Assembly: GCA_016212425.1 (NCBI GenBank)
Contig: JACRGJ010000030.1
Coordinates: 1 to 36,512, forward strand
Direction of reading: 5' to 3'
From: Micrococcales bacterium
GTDB taxonomy: Bacteria; Actinomycetota; Actinomycetes; Actinomycetales; Microbacteriaceae
Length of the DNA stretch: 36,512 nt
Made by a program: the position numbers and the translations under genes. The notes under the pieces are model-generated. The model was not told the DNA's origin and ran no database searches. It saw nothing but the letters and a program-made list of their open reading frames with translations. Of the stretch, positions 7,099 through 15,121 are shown in pieces. Numbering within the stretch: position 1 is the stretch's first letter; every line of letters begins with the position of its first letter.

Positions 7099-8584
7099 CG
7101 AGGACCACCGTCCCTCCGAAGATGATCGCGGTGAGCGCGTACGGGATCGCGGCGAAGACGTTCCAGCGCGGACGCACGGACATCACCGCGGGGGCGAGCT
7201 CGGCACGAGTGCCGACGACGGTGGCCAGGGCCGTTTCCCGGCCGCCGGCGGCGCGGCGGCCCCCTGCCGGCGGTTCGATCGGCTCGGCTGCGGAGCTGCC
7301 TGGCGGCACCGCGGCATCCACCTGGAAGCGCTGATCGCCGCCGCTGTACGCGCCGGCGCGGGTGCCCCATCCGCTCGCGTGCGCCATGCGGACGAAGCCG
7401 AGGAGTCGGATCGGCATGAGGAACAAGGTCGAAAAGATGATGAAGAACGGCAGCCGGAGGAAGTCGCTCGGCTTCTCGGCCAGGTGACGCAACTGGCGGA
7501 TCGCCATGCTCAGCACCGACGAGACGACCATCAGCGCGATCACCCACACCAGTCCGTTGGCGAGGCCGTACTCGCGGAGGAAGCCGGCGTAGAAGTCGTA
7601 GCCGCGGTGCTGCAGCGCGCGGATGACCCATCCCACGATGACGCCCCACAGGAGGAAGGGCAGGATGATGTCGGCCACGAAGAAGAACGCCAGGACGGGG
7701 GCGTGCCCGATCATCCAGGGCAGCATCCTCAGGGTGTTGTACTGGCTGCCCCGCGCCCAGCGCAGCTGCTGCTTGAACAGCTTGCGGATGCGGGTGGGGG
7801 CGTCGGTGTACACCAGACTCGTGTACTGGTACACGGTGCGGTAGCCGGCCTTGAGGGTCAGGTTCGTGAGCGTCCGGTCGTCGGAGACCTCGAGGAAGAC
7901 CCCGAGGAACCGGCCCGTCATGAACTCCGGCATGACCTGCATGAGGATCGAGCGGCGGAAGGCGATGGTGCGCCCCGGCAGGCAGCCGACCTGGCCGAGA
8001 ACGCTCTGGGCCGGCATCGAGTACAGCGCCCGGCTGTTCTCTAGCCAGTCCGCCCACCGGGTCAGGAAGCCGCGCGCGGGGTCGAGGATCCGCTGGCGCG
8101 TCGTCGCCCCGCCCACGCGGGCGTCGGCGAAGGGCTTCACCAGCTCGGACAGGGTGTTCGCCGTCCAGAGGGTGTCCGAGTCGACCAGCACGGTGATCTC
8201 GCCGCGCGAGAGCTCCGTTCCCATCCGCACGGCGTTGCGCTTGCCCGGGGTGGGCGTATGCACCCACCGCACCACGGGTGCGAACTCCTCGCACACCGCG
8301 ACCAGCGCCGGGTTCTCGGCGCCGTTGATCACGACGATGATCTCGCCCGGGCGCTGCTCGATCATCCGGCCGAGCACCTCTCGGAAGAGGTCGAGGGGCT
8401 CGTCGACGACCGGCACGATGACGCTGGTGGATACCTCGTGGCTCGCCCGGAAGGGGCGGTAGCGGAACGAAAGGAGGAGTTTGACGGCCCAGAGCACCCA
8501 CACCAGGAGGGCGTACACCGCGAAGAGGTAGATGCCCGGATTGCCCTGGATCATGTGCCGCAACTGCAGCAGGAAGATGAACAC
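7091..8584 (-). CDS. Processive family 2 glycosyltransferase, hyaluronan/chitin-synthase-like
   Basis: This 497-residue membrane enzyme is likely to polymerise sugars and export the chain. It has two N-terminal membrane segments (about 16-40), a GT-A domain with VDSD (134-137), a second acidic motif SDDRTLTN (234-241), and the acceptor motif KQQLRW (271-276). Several C-terminal membrane spans follow, plus an isolated one at the very end. The order DDR-LTN, TVYQYT, TD, KQQ-RW resembles class I hyaluronan synthases and NodC-type chitin synthases. Co-transcription with a UDP-glucose dehydrogenase supports a uronic-acid-containing product, but the product cannot be read from sequence. The start is uncertain: GTG 8584 is preferred (ATG 8554 is the alternative). 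The frame is open to 8767, but that extension is Pro/Arg/Ser-rich and unlike the family. Confidence 0.88.
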   Translation of the reverse strand: MFIFLLQLRHMIQGNPGIYLFAVYALLVWVLWAVKLLLSFRYRPFRASHEVSTSVIVPVVDEPLDLFREVLGRMIEQRPGEIIVVINGAENPALVAVCEEFAPVVRWVHTPTPGKRNAVRMGTELSRGEITVLVDSDTLWTANTLSELVKPFADARVGGATTRQRILDPARGFLTRWADWLENSRALYSMPAQSVLGQVGCLPGRTIAFRRSILMQVMPEFMTGRFLGVFLEVSDDRTLTNLTLKAGYRTVYQYTSLVYTDAPTRIRKLFKQQLRWARGSQYNTLRMLPWMIGHAPVLAFFFVADIILPFLLWGVIVGWVIRALQHRGYDFYAGFLREYGLANGLVWVIALMVVSSVLSMAIRQLRHLAEKPSDFLRLPFFIIFSTLFLMPIRLLGFVRMAHASGWGTRAGAYSGGDQRFQVDAAVPPGSSAAEPIEPPAGGRRAAGGRETALATVVGTRAELAPAVMSVRPRWNVFAAIPYALTAIIFGGTVVLVA

Positions 8585-8940
8585 GCGTATCCCCGTCGGT
8601 CGTGGTCGATGGACACCGCGGCCCTGAGGCGAACCCTGATCGGGGTGACTCCGCCTCCCCCGAGATGTACATGGTGCGGAACCACGCATGCGGGCACAAG
8701 CGGGCTCTCTGGGGGACATCGAGCCGGGGGCGCACGCGACTGTCCCCCGCTTGTCTGACATCGGCATCCCCCGGGACGCGTGACGTCGAATCCTCAGTAC
8801 TTCCTCGTCCGCGCGGTGAATCCTGATGCTTCAGGCGGTCTCCGGTGCGACGCGCATGTCGTGAACGGTGAGTGCCGGGCCGACTCGGCCGGCCACGGGC
8901 CCCAGATCGGGGTACACGGTTGGTCTGTGTTAACGTCCGA
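8585..8940 (-). other. Long leader region before the polysaccharide operon
   Basis: No convincing gene lies in these 356 bases. They hold a split inverted repeat (described separately), the palindrome CGCATGCG near 8684, and GC-rich hairpins just after the glnE stop (for example CCCC-GATCT-GGGG around 8900). The latter could end glnE transcription but have no T-tract. The operon's promoter should be here, but I see no clear -10 close to the synthase start, so a long 5' leader is likely. Confidence 0.4.
8697..8753. repeat. Inverted repeat upstream of the glycosyltransferase gene
   Basis: GGGGGACA (8711-8718) and TGTCCCCC (8741-8748) are perfect inverted copies 22 bases apart. The flanking CAAGC (8697-8701) and GCTTG (8749-8753) continue the symmetry across an unequal gap. 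In RNA this would form a long hairpin with a side bulge. As DNA it could be an operator. It lies about 110-170 bases before the synthase start. Confidence 0.5.
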
Positions 8941-11925
8941 TTAAGTCCGCCGGCCGGGCGCGTCGGCGCCGCTCGGCGGACCGTAGAAGAGGCGCTCGAA
9001 CACCTGGCGGGCGAGGCGGGTGGTGCGCAGGTAGTCCTCCTCGAGCGCCGCGGCGCCGCCCGGCGGATACTCCAGAAGACGCGCGACACCCTCGAGCGAT
9101 CGACGCTCGACGGGCAGCACGTCGGTGGTCGTGACCGTCCACAGGGTGAGGCCCGAGCGGGCGCGCGAGGCGAGCACCCAGGCGTCGCGGAGCCGGGCGG
9201 CGTCCCCGGGGGAAATCAGCTCTACGGCGACCGCGCCGGCCAGCGCCTGCATCGTCGAGGTGGTGCGCAGTCCCGGCACTCGGGCCCCGTGGCGCAACTG
9301 CAGGAGCTGCACCAGCCATTCGACGTCGCTCAGCGACCCGCGTCCGAGCTTGAGGTGCCGGGTCGGATCCGCGCCGCGGGGTAGCCGCTCCGCCTCGACG
9401 CGGGCCTTGATGCGCCGAACCTCCCGGAGATCCCCGTCCGTGAGCACCCGGGGGTAGCGGATGCCGTCCGCCATGCGCTCGAACTCCCGGAGCACGGACG
9501 CGTCCCCGGCGACACCCCGCGCCCGCAGCAGGGCCTGCGCCTCCCAGGTCAGCGACCAGCGCGCGTAGTACGCCCGGTACGAGTCGATCGAGCGGACGAC
9601 GGCTCCGTTCCTGCCCTCCGGACGCAGGCCGATGTCGAGCTCGAGCGGAAGCCGCAGGTCCTCGGTGAGCCGGTTCAGCTCGCGGACGATGCGCTCCGCC
9701 GTGCGCACCGCGTCCTCCGGTTCTGCGCCGGCGACTCGATAGACGTAGACGACGTCGGCGTCGCTGCCGAAGCCGAGTTCCTCCCCGCCGTAGCGGCCCA
9801 TCGCGACGATCCCGAACTCGATCCCATCGCCGTCGCGATGCGCGAGCGCCAGCACTCCCTGCAGGAGAGCGGTCGTGACGGCCGCGAGGCCCCGGCCGAG
9901 CTCCTCGACATCGATCACCCCGAGGATCGCCGCGAGGGCGAGCCGCAGCACCTCCCGCCGACGGCTCGTGCGCAGGGCGAGCGCGGCACCCTCGACGTCG
10001 TCCCCGTACCGTGACACGGTGGCCGCGCTCTCCTCCCGAAGCGTCTCCAGCGCGCGCGGCCGGAGCTCGCCATCCCCGCCGAGCCAGGCGGCGGCCTCCG
10101 GGATCCGCTCGAACAGGACACCCACGAATCGCGACGACGACAGCACGGAACTGAGCCGCTGCGCGGCTCCGGACGAGTCGCGCAGCATCCGCAGGAACCA
10201 GTGGCTCTCGCCGAGATCGTCGCTCAATCGCCGGAACGCCAGGAGGCCGTAGTCCGGATCCGCGCCCTCGGAGAGCCACTGCAGGATCACCGGGAGGAGG
10301 GTGCGCTGGATCGAGGCGCGGCGCGAGATCCCCGAGGTGAGGGCCGCGATGTGCCGCAGCGCCCCGGCCGGATCCGCGAAGCCGATCGCCGCGAGCCGGG
10401 CCTCGGCCTGGCCGCTGGTCAGCGCGAAGCCCTCGTCGGGGAGGGCCGCGACGGCCGACAGCAGCGGCCGGTAGAAGAGGCGCTCGTGCAGCCCCCGCAC
10501 CTGGCGCCGGGTGCGCTGCCAGGTCGCGGTCAGCCCCGCCGCGCCGCCCGGGATCCGCGCCGCCCGGGCGAGCACCCGACGCGCGTCGCCCTCCCCCGGC
10601 ATCAGGTGCGTCCGGCGCATCCGGCGCAGCTGGACCCGGTGCTCCAGGAGCCGCAGGAGCCGGGAGTCGGCCGCGAATTCGGCGGCCTCCTCGCGGCCGA
10701 CGTAGCCGCCATCCGCGAGAGCGGTCAGCGCGCCGAGGGTGGAGCGGATGCGGAGGGATGCGTCGTGCGCCCCGTGCACGAGTTGCAGCAGCTGAATGGT
10801 GAACTCTACGTCGCGCAGGCCCCCGGGGCCGAGCTTCAGTTGCGCATCCACCTCGCCGGTCGGGATGTGCGCGGTCACCCGCTCCCGCATCCGCTGCACC
10901 TGCTCCACGAAACCGTCCCGGCCGGAGCTGGCCCAGACCATCGGGCCGACCCGCTCGACGTAGGCCGCGCCGAGCGCGGCATCGCCCGCGATCGGGCGCG
11001 CCTTCAGCTGCGCCTGGAACTCCCAGCCCTGCGCCCACCGCTCGTAGTACGCGACGTGCGAGTCGAGCGTGCGCACCAGGGCCCCGGCTTTCCCCTCGGG
11101 CCGGAGGTTCGCATCCACCTCCCACAGTCCCGGCTCCGCGCCGGCCTCGTGGATCGCGCGCATCGCATCCATCGCGAGGCGCATGCCGATCTCCAGCGCG
11201 CGTTCGTCGGAGATTCCCGGGCTTTTGGCCTTCTCATCGGTCGAACCGGCCGATTCTCCGACGAAGATGACGTCGACGTCGCTCAGGTAGTTCAACTCCC
11301 GCGCGCCGCACTTGCCCATGCCGATCACCGCGAGCCGGGTCTGCGCCACCTCCGCGGCCGGGAAGCGGCTCCCGCGCCGGGCGACCTGGAGCGCCACCTC
11401 GAGCGCGGCCCCCGCGAGGTCCGCGAGGGCCGCCGCGACCCGGTCCAGCACCGCCGTGGGTGTCTCGGCTTCGAGGTCCCACAGGGTGAGGCGCACGAGT
11501 TCCCGGCGGTAGCGGATGCGCACGGGCGCCCAAGCATCCTCGCCGGTGCGCCCGGCGGCCGCCTCGGACAGGGATGCGGTGAACGCGGGCTGGTCGGGCG
11601 GGGTCAGCCACGCGCGTTCGAGCGAAGGCCCCAACTCCTCGGGGTGGCGCTGCAGAAACGCCGCCAGCCCCTCGGATGCCCCGAGGAGCCGGATCAGGCG
11701 CGCCGCCGCATCCCGGTCCGCGAGGACGGCGTCGACCCGCGCGGGGTCCCGCTCGCGCAGGCGCAGCAGGCACAGCAGCGCGCCGTCCGGATCCGCCGCC
11801 TCCGCGAAGCAGGGGAGGATGCGCTCCCCGGCATCCGGCAGCGCGGCCAGCCGCTCCGCGGAGCCGCCGAGATCGGCGAAGCCGAGGCGGGCGAGCTCGG
11901 TGAGCGGGGTAGAGGTGCGCGCCAT
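8941..11925 (-). CDS. glnE: Bifunctional glutamine synthetase adenylyltransferase/deadenylylase
   Basis: GlnE attaches AMP to, and removes it from, a tyrosine of glutamine synthetase in response to nitrogen status. The 994 residues contain two nucleotidyltransferase domains. The N-terminal deadenylylase has GMGKCGARELNYLSDVDVIF (202-221). The C-terminal adenylyltransferase has AMGRYGGEELGFGSDADVVY (708-727). Each is followed by its helical partner, with the paired motifs LKLGPGGLRDVEF (363-375) and LKLGRGSLSDVEW further on. Both aspartate pairs are intact, so both activities should be present. The gene starts 12 bases after the glnA2 stop on the same strand. Its expected substrate in this window is the product of the gene at 2427-3863, which has the target tyrosine. 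Confidence 0.95.
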   Translation of the reverse strand: MARTSTPLTELARLGFADLGGSAERLAALPDAGERILPCFAEAADPDGALLCLLRLRERDPARVDAVLADRDAAARLIRLLGASEGLAAFLQRHPEELGPSLERAWLTPPDQPAFTASLSEAAAGRTGEDAWAPVRIRYRRELVRLTLWDLEAETPTAVLDRVAAALADLAGAALEVALQVARRGSRFPAAEVAQTRLAVIGMGKCGARELNYLSDVDVIFVGESAGSTDEKAKSPGISDERALEIGMRLAMDAMRAIHEAGAEPGLWEVDANLRPEGKAGALVRTLDSHVAYYERWAQGWEFQAQLKARPIAGDAALGAAYVERVGPMVWASSGRDGFVEQVQRMRERVTAHIPTGEVDAQLKLGPGGLRDVEFTIQLLQLVHGAHDASLRIRSTLGALTALADGGYVGREEAAEFAADSRLLRLLEHRVQLRRMRRTHLMPGEGDARRVLARAARIPGGAAGLTATWQRTRRQVRGLHERLFYRPLLSAVAALPDEGFALTSGQAEARLAAIGFADPAGALRHIAALTSGISRRASIQRTLLPVILQWLSEGADPDYGLLAFRRLSDDLGESHWFLRMLRDSSGAAQRLSSVLSSSRFVGVLFERIPEAAAWLGGDGELRPRALETLREESAATVSRYGDDVEGAALALRTSRRREVLRLALAAILGVIDVEELGRGLAAVTTALLQGVLALAHRDGDGIEFGIVAMGRYGGEELGFGSDADVVYVYRVAGAEPEDAVRTAERIVRELNRLTEDLRLPLELDIGLRPEGRNGAVVRSIDSYRAYYARWSLTWEAQALLRARGVAGDASVLREFERMADGIRYPRVLTDGDLREVRRIKARVEAERLPRGADPTRHLKLGRGSLSDVEWLVQLLQLRHGARVPGLRTTSTMQALAGAVAVELISPGDAARLRDAWVLASRARSGLTLWTVTTTDVLPVERRSLEGVARLLEYPPGGAAALEEDYLRTTRLARQVFERLFYGPPSGADAPGRRT

Positions 11926-11937
11926 CGACGCGCTCGG

Positions 11938-13275
11938 CTAGAGCATCTCCAGGTTGCTGGCCAGCTCGAAGGGCGTGACCTGGGCCCGGTACTGCGCCCA
12001 CTCCCGGCGCTTGTTGAGCAGCACGTAGTTGAACACCTGCTCGCCCAGTGTCTCGGCCACCAGCTCGCTCTGCTCCATCACGGTGAGGGCGCGGTCGAGG
12101 CTCGCCGGCAACGGGTCGTAGCCGAGGGCGCGGCGTTCGGTGTCGGTCATGCTCCAGATGTCGCCCTCCGCCTCGGCGGGCAGCTCGTAGCCGTTCTGGA
12201 TGCCGCGCAGGCCCGCCGCGAGCATAAGCGAGAACGCCAGGTAGGGGTTGGCGGCGGAGTCCATGCCGCGGTACTCGACGCGCGCGCTCTGGCCCTTGTT
12301 CGGCTTGTAGAGCGGCACCCGCACGAGCGAGGAGCGGTTGTTGTGCCCCCAGGTGACGTAGCTGGGCGCTTCGTCGCCGCCCCAGAGGCGCTTGTAGCTG
12401 TTGACGAACTGGTTCGTGACGGCCGTGATCTCGGGCGCGTGCCGCAGGAGGCCGGCGATGAACTGCCGGCCGATCTGAGAGAGCTGGTACTGGCCGCCCG
12501 TGTCGTAGAACGCGTTCGTGTCGCCCTCGAAGAGGGAGACGTGCGTGTGCATGCCGCTTCCGGGGTGGCCGGCCAGCGGCTTGGGCATGAAGGTGGCGTA
12601 GGAGCCCTGCTCGATCGCCACCTCTTTCACCACGGTGCGGAAGGTCATGACGTTGTCGGCCATCGTCAACGCGTCGGCGTAGCGGAGGTCGATCTCGTTC
12701 TGCCCGGGACCGGCCTCGTGGTGGCTGAACTCCACCGAGATGCCGAGGTCCTCGAGCATCCGGACGCTCCGCCGGCGGAAGTCGTGCGCGGTGCCGCCGG
12801 GCACGTTGTCGAAGAAGCCCGCCGAGTCGACCGGCACCGGCACCCCGTTCTCGAGCTTCGAGGACTTCAGCAGGTAGAACTCGATCTCGGGGTGGATGTA
12901 GAACGTGAACCCGGCCTCGGACGCCGCCGCGAGCGAACGCTTCAGCACGTTGCGGGGGTCGGCGACGGCGGGTTGACCGTCGGGCGTGGTGATGTCGCAG
13001 AACATCCGCGCCGTGGGGTCGACCTCGCCCCGCCAGGGCAGGATCTGGAACGTCGCCGGATCCGGATGCGCCAGCACGTCCGCCTCGTAGAAGCGGGTGA
13101 GGCCCTCGATCGCGGATCCGTCGAACCCCACCCCCTCGGTGAAAGCGCCTTCCACCTCGGCGGGAGCGAGCGCGACGGACTTCAGCGTGCCCACGACGTC
13201 CGTGAACCAGAGCCGCACGAACTTGACGCCGCGCTCCTCGATGGTGCGCAGGACGAAGTCGCGCTGCTTGTCCAT
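11938..13275 (-). CDS. glnA2: Glutamine synthetase, GSI-alpha type (GlnA2-like)
   Basis: The protein has 445 residues, the length of GSI-alpha and of mycobacterial GlnA2. Visible are the loop FDGSAIEGL (51-59), the metal-site stretch HPEIEFYLL (128-136), SHHEAGPGQNEIDLRYADAL, the signature KPLAGHPGSGMHTHVSLF, and the glutamate-binding HNNRSSLVRVP. The region that carries NLY-LPPEE in adenylylated enzymes reads GDIWSMTDTERRALGYDPLP, so the target tyrosine is missing. It cannot be controlled by GlnE in the classical way although it is the first gene of the glnE operon. The ATG at 13275 has a good Shine-Dalgarno (GGGAGGG, four bases away). The frame is open to 14397, but that extension overlaps nadE and is not family-like. 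Catalysis as a true glutamine synthetase is likely but not certain; some GlnA paralogues use polyamines or ethanolamine. Confidence 0.92.
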   Translation of the reverse strand: MDKQRDFVLRTIEERGVKFVRLWFTDVVGTLKSVALAPAEVEGAFTEGVGFDGSAIEGLTRFYEADVLAHPDPATFQILPWRGEVDPTARMFCDITTPDGQPAVADPRNVLKRSLAAASEAGFTFYIHPEIEFYLLKSSKLENGVPVPVDSAGFFDNVPGGTAHDFRRRSVRMLEDLGISVEFSHHEAGPGQNEIDLRYADALTMADNVMTFRTVVKEVAIEQGSYATFMPKPLAGHPGSGMHTHVSLFEGDTNAFYDTGGQYQLSQIGRQFIAGLLRHAPEITAVTNQFVNSYKRLWGGDEAPSYVTWGHNNRSSLVRVPLYKPNKGQSARVEYRGMDSAANPYLAFSLMLAAGLRGIQNGYELPAEAEGDIWSMTDTERRALGYDPLPASLDRALTVMEQSELVAETLGEQVFNYVLLNKRREWAQYRAQVTPFELASNLEML

Positions 13276-13335
13276 GGACCCTCCCGTGGGCACTCGGCTG
13301 CGGATCGAGCAAGCCGGGCGCGACCGCGCCGCGTC

Positions 13336-13342
13336 TAGGCTA
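13336..13342. promoter_or_regulatory. Shared bidirectional -10 element of nadE and glnA2
   Basis: The text CTAGGCTAG (13335-13343) is a palindrome. On the plus strand TAGGCT (13336-13341) lies six bases before the nadE ATG. On the minus strand TAGCCT (13342-13337) would start transcription near 13330, about 55 bases before glnA2. One element probably serves both genes, leaderless in one direction and with a leader in the other. Confidence 0.5.
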
Positions 13343-13347
13343 GCGGC

Positions 13348-15081
13348 ATGCCCCTGCTGCGATTGGCGCTGGCGCAGACCGATCCCGTCGTGGGGGACCT
13401 CGCCGGGAACACCGACCAGATCGTCGCCGCGGCCGCCGCGGCCCACGCCGCCGGAGCGGACCTGCTCGCCACGGGCGAGATGGCGCTCTCCGGCTATCCG
13501 ATCGAGGATCTCGCCGCCCAGCCGAGCTTCCTGCGCGCGAGTCACGAGGCGGTCCCGGCGCTCGCCCGGCGCCTGGCCGAGGAGGGCCTCGGCGAGCTCG
13601 TCGTCGTCGTCGGGCACCCCGAGGGCCCCTTCGAGCCGCGCCTGCTGGGAACCTCCAACGCCCCCACCGCGATCGCCCAGAACGCGGCGAGCGTGCTGCA
13701 CCGTGGCACCGTCGTGGCGCGCTACGCGAAGCACCACCTGCCCAACTACTCGGTCTTCGACGAGTACCGCGTGTTCATCCCCGGCGACGAGCTGCTGGTG
13801 CTGCGCCTGCGGGGCGTCGACGTGGCACTCATCGTCTGTGAGGACCTCTGGCGCGACGGCGGCCCGGTGGGCCGTGTTCTCGAAGCGGATGCCGGCCTGC
13901 TCCTGGTCATCAACGCGTCGCCGTTCGAACGCGACAAGGACGAGGTGCGACTGCCGCTGGTGACCCGGCGGGCGACGGAGACGGACACGATCGTCGCCTA
14001 CGTCAACATCGTCGGCGGCCAGGACGACCTCGTCTTCGACGGCGACAGCGTGGTCGTCGACGGCTCCGGGCGGATCCTGGCGCGCGCTCCGCAGTTCGAG
14101 GAGCATCTCCTCGTCGTCGACGTCGACCCCGCCGCGGCGACCGAGGGGCGGTTGCCCCCCGACGTGCGCCGTGTCGTGATCGAGACGACGGCGCACGTCG
14201 ACCCGACCCCGATCGAGACCGCGCTGGTCGAGTTGCCCGATGATCGCGAGCAGCTCTGGAACGCTCTCGTGCTCGGCCTGCGCGACTACGTGCGGAAGAA
14301 CGGCTTCCCCGGAGTCGTGCTCGGGCTCTCCGGCGGCATCGACTCCTCGGTGTGCGCGGCGCTCGCCGCTGACGCGATCGGCGCCGAGAACGTGCACGGC
14401 ATCTCGATGCCCAGCCGGTACAGCTCACCCGGCTCGAAGGACGACGCCGCCGAGCTCGCGAAGCGGATCGGCCTGCACTACTCGGTCGAGCCGATCGCGG
14501 ACCTGGTCCTGCCCATCGAGGAGCAGCTGGGCCTCGACGGGACCGCCGCCGAGAATGTGCAGGCGCGCATCCGAGGCATGATCTGGATGGCCGCCTCGAA
14601 CACCCACGGCTGGCTGGCGCTGACGAACGGCAACAAGACCGAGATCTCGGTCGGCTACTCCACGATCTACGGGGACGCGGCCGGTGGCTTCGCGCCGATC
14701 AAGGATGTGCCGAAGACGCTGGTGTGGGAGCTCGCGCGCTGGCGGAACGCGGACGCGCGCTCGCGCGGGGAGACCGAGCCGATCCCCGTCGCGGCGATCG
14801 AGAAGCCGCCGAGCGCCGAGCTGCGACCCGGGCAGACCGACCAGGACACGCTGCCGCCGTATCCGCTGCTCGACGCGATTCTCGAGCTGTACGTCGCCCA
14901 GCGGCTCGGGCGCGACGACATCGTGGCGCAGGGCTTCGACGCCGACACCGTCGACCTGGTGACCACCCTCGTCGACCGGTCCGAGTGGAAGCGTCGCCAG
15001 GGCGCGATCGGTCCGAAGATCTCGGCCATGTCCTACGGGCGGGATCGGCGCCTGCCGATCACCTACCGGCCGCGCCGCTGA
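13348..15081 (+). CDS. nadE: Glutamine-dependent NAD+ synthetase
   Basis: This enzyme amidates nicotinate adenine dinucleotide to NAD+ with ammonia taken from glutamine, the last step of NAD synthesis. The 577 residues hold an N-terminal nitrilase-fold glutaminase with the catalytic triad Glu44 (ATGEMALSGYP), Lys128 (RYAKHHLPNY) and Cys164 (ALIVCEDLW). A C-terminal synthetase domain has the ATP loop LGLSGGIDSS (325-334) and the TNGNKTEISVGYST motif. Fusion of both domains is typical of actinobacteria. The length is close to the 540-570 class rather than the longer mycobacterial type. The start at 13348 is supported by the -10 hexamer immediately upstream. It is divergent from glnA2, and both enzymes depend on glutamine supply. 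Confidence 0.95.
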   Translation: MPLLRLALAQTDPVVGDLAGNTDQIVAAAAAAHAAGADLLATGEMALSGYPIEDLAAQPSFLRASHEAVPALARRLAEEGLGELVVVVGHPEGPFEPRLLGTSNAPTAIAQNAASVLHRGTVVARYAKHHLPNYSVFDEYRVFIPGDELLVLRLRGVDVALIVCEDLWRDGGPVGRVLEADAGLLLVINASPFERDKDEVRLPLVTRRATETDTIVAYVNIVGGQDDLVFDGDSVVVDGSGRILARAPQFEEHLLVVDVDPAAATEGRLPPDVRRVVIETTAHVDPTPIETALVELPDDREQLWNALVLGLRDYVRKNGFPGVVLGLSGGIDSSVCAALAADAIGAENVHGISMPSRYSSPGSKDDAAELAKRIGLHYSVEPIADLVLPIEEQLGLDGTAAENVQARIRGMIWMAASNTHGWLALTNGNKTEISVGYSTIYGDAAGGFAPIKDVPKTLVWELARWRNADARSRGETEPIPVAAIEKPPSAELRPGQTDQDTLPPYPLLDAILELYVAQRLGRDDIVAQGFDADTVDLVTTLVDRSEWKRRQGAIGPKISAMSYGRDRRLPITYRPRR

Positions 15082-15109
15082 GGTGCGCCCGGTCCGCCGG
15101 GCACGGCAC

Positions 15110-15115
15110 TACCCT
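15110..15115 (+). promoter_or_regulatory. -10 element of the YhhN gene
   Basis: TACCCT lies six bases before the GTG at 15122 and supports that start over an upstream in-frame codon at 15083. Confidence 0.45.
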
Positions 15116-15121
15116 CCCAGC

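Noticed and set aside
7091-8584. Naming the glycosyltransferase as hyaluronan synthase (hasA)
   Set aside because: The motifs also fit chitin-oligosaccharide synthases, and the GH26 neighbour does not fit hyaluronan. The product is left open.
8690-8760. Cyclic-di-GMP riboswitch in the polysaccharide operon leader
   Set aside because: The conserved core sequences of the known classes are not present; only the inverted repeat can be supported.
8585-8767. N-terminal extension of the glycosyltransferase to 8767
   Set aside because: The added 61 residues are Pro/Arg/Ser-rich and unlike the family, and they would run through the inverted repeat.
10201-13338. 1045-codon plus-strand open frame opposite glnE and glnA2
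   Set aside because: It is a shadow of two well-supported genes with low-complexity Arg/Gly/Ala/Glu content. The same reasoning removes 2409-4820 (minus), 3959-5740 (plus), 22903-25965 (minus), 29039-31084 (plus) and the upstream part of 32053-36492 (minus).
13276-14397. Extended start for glnA2
   Set aside because: It would overlap nadE on the other strand, and the ATG at 13275 has a good ribosome site and matches the family start.
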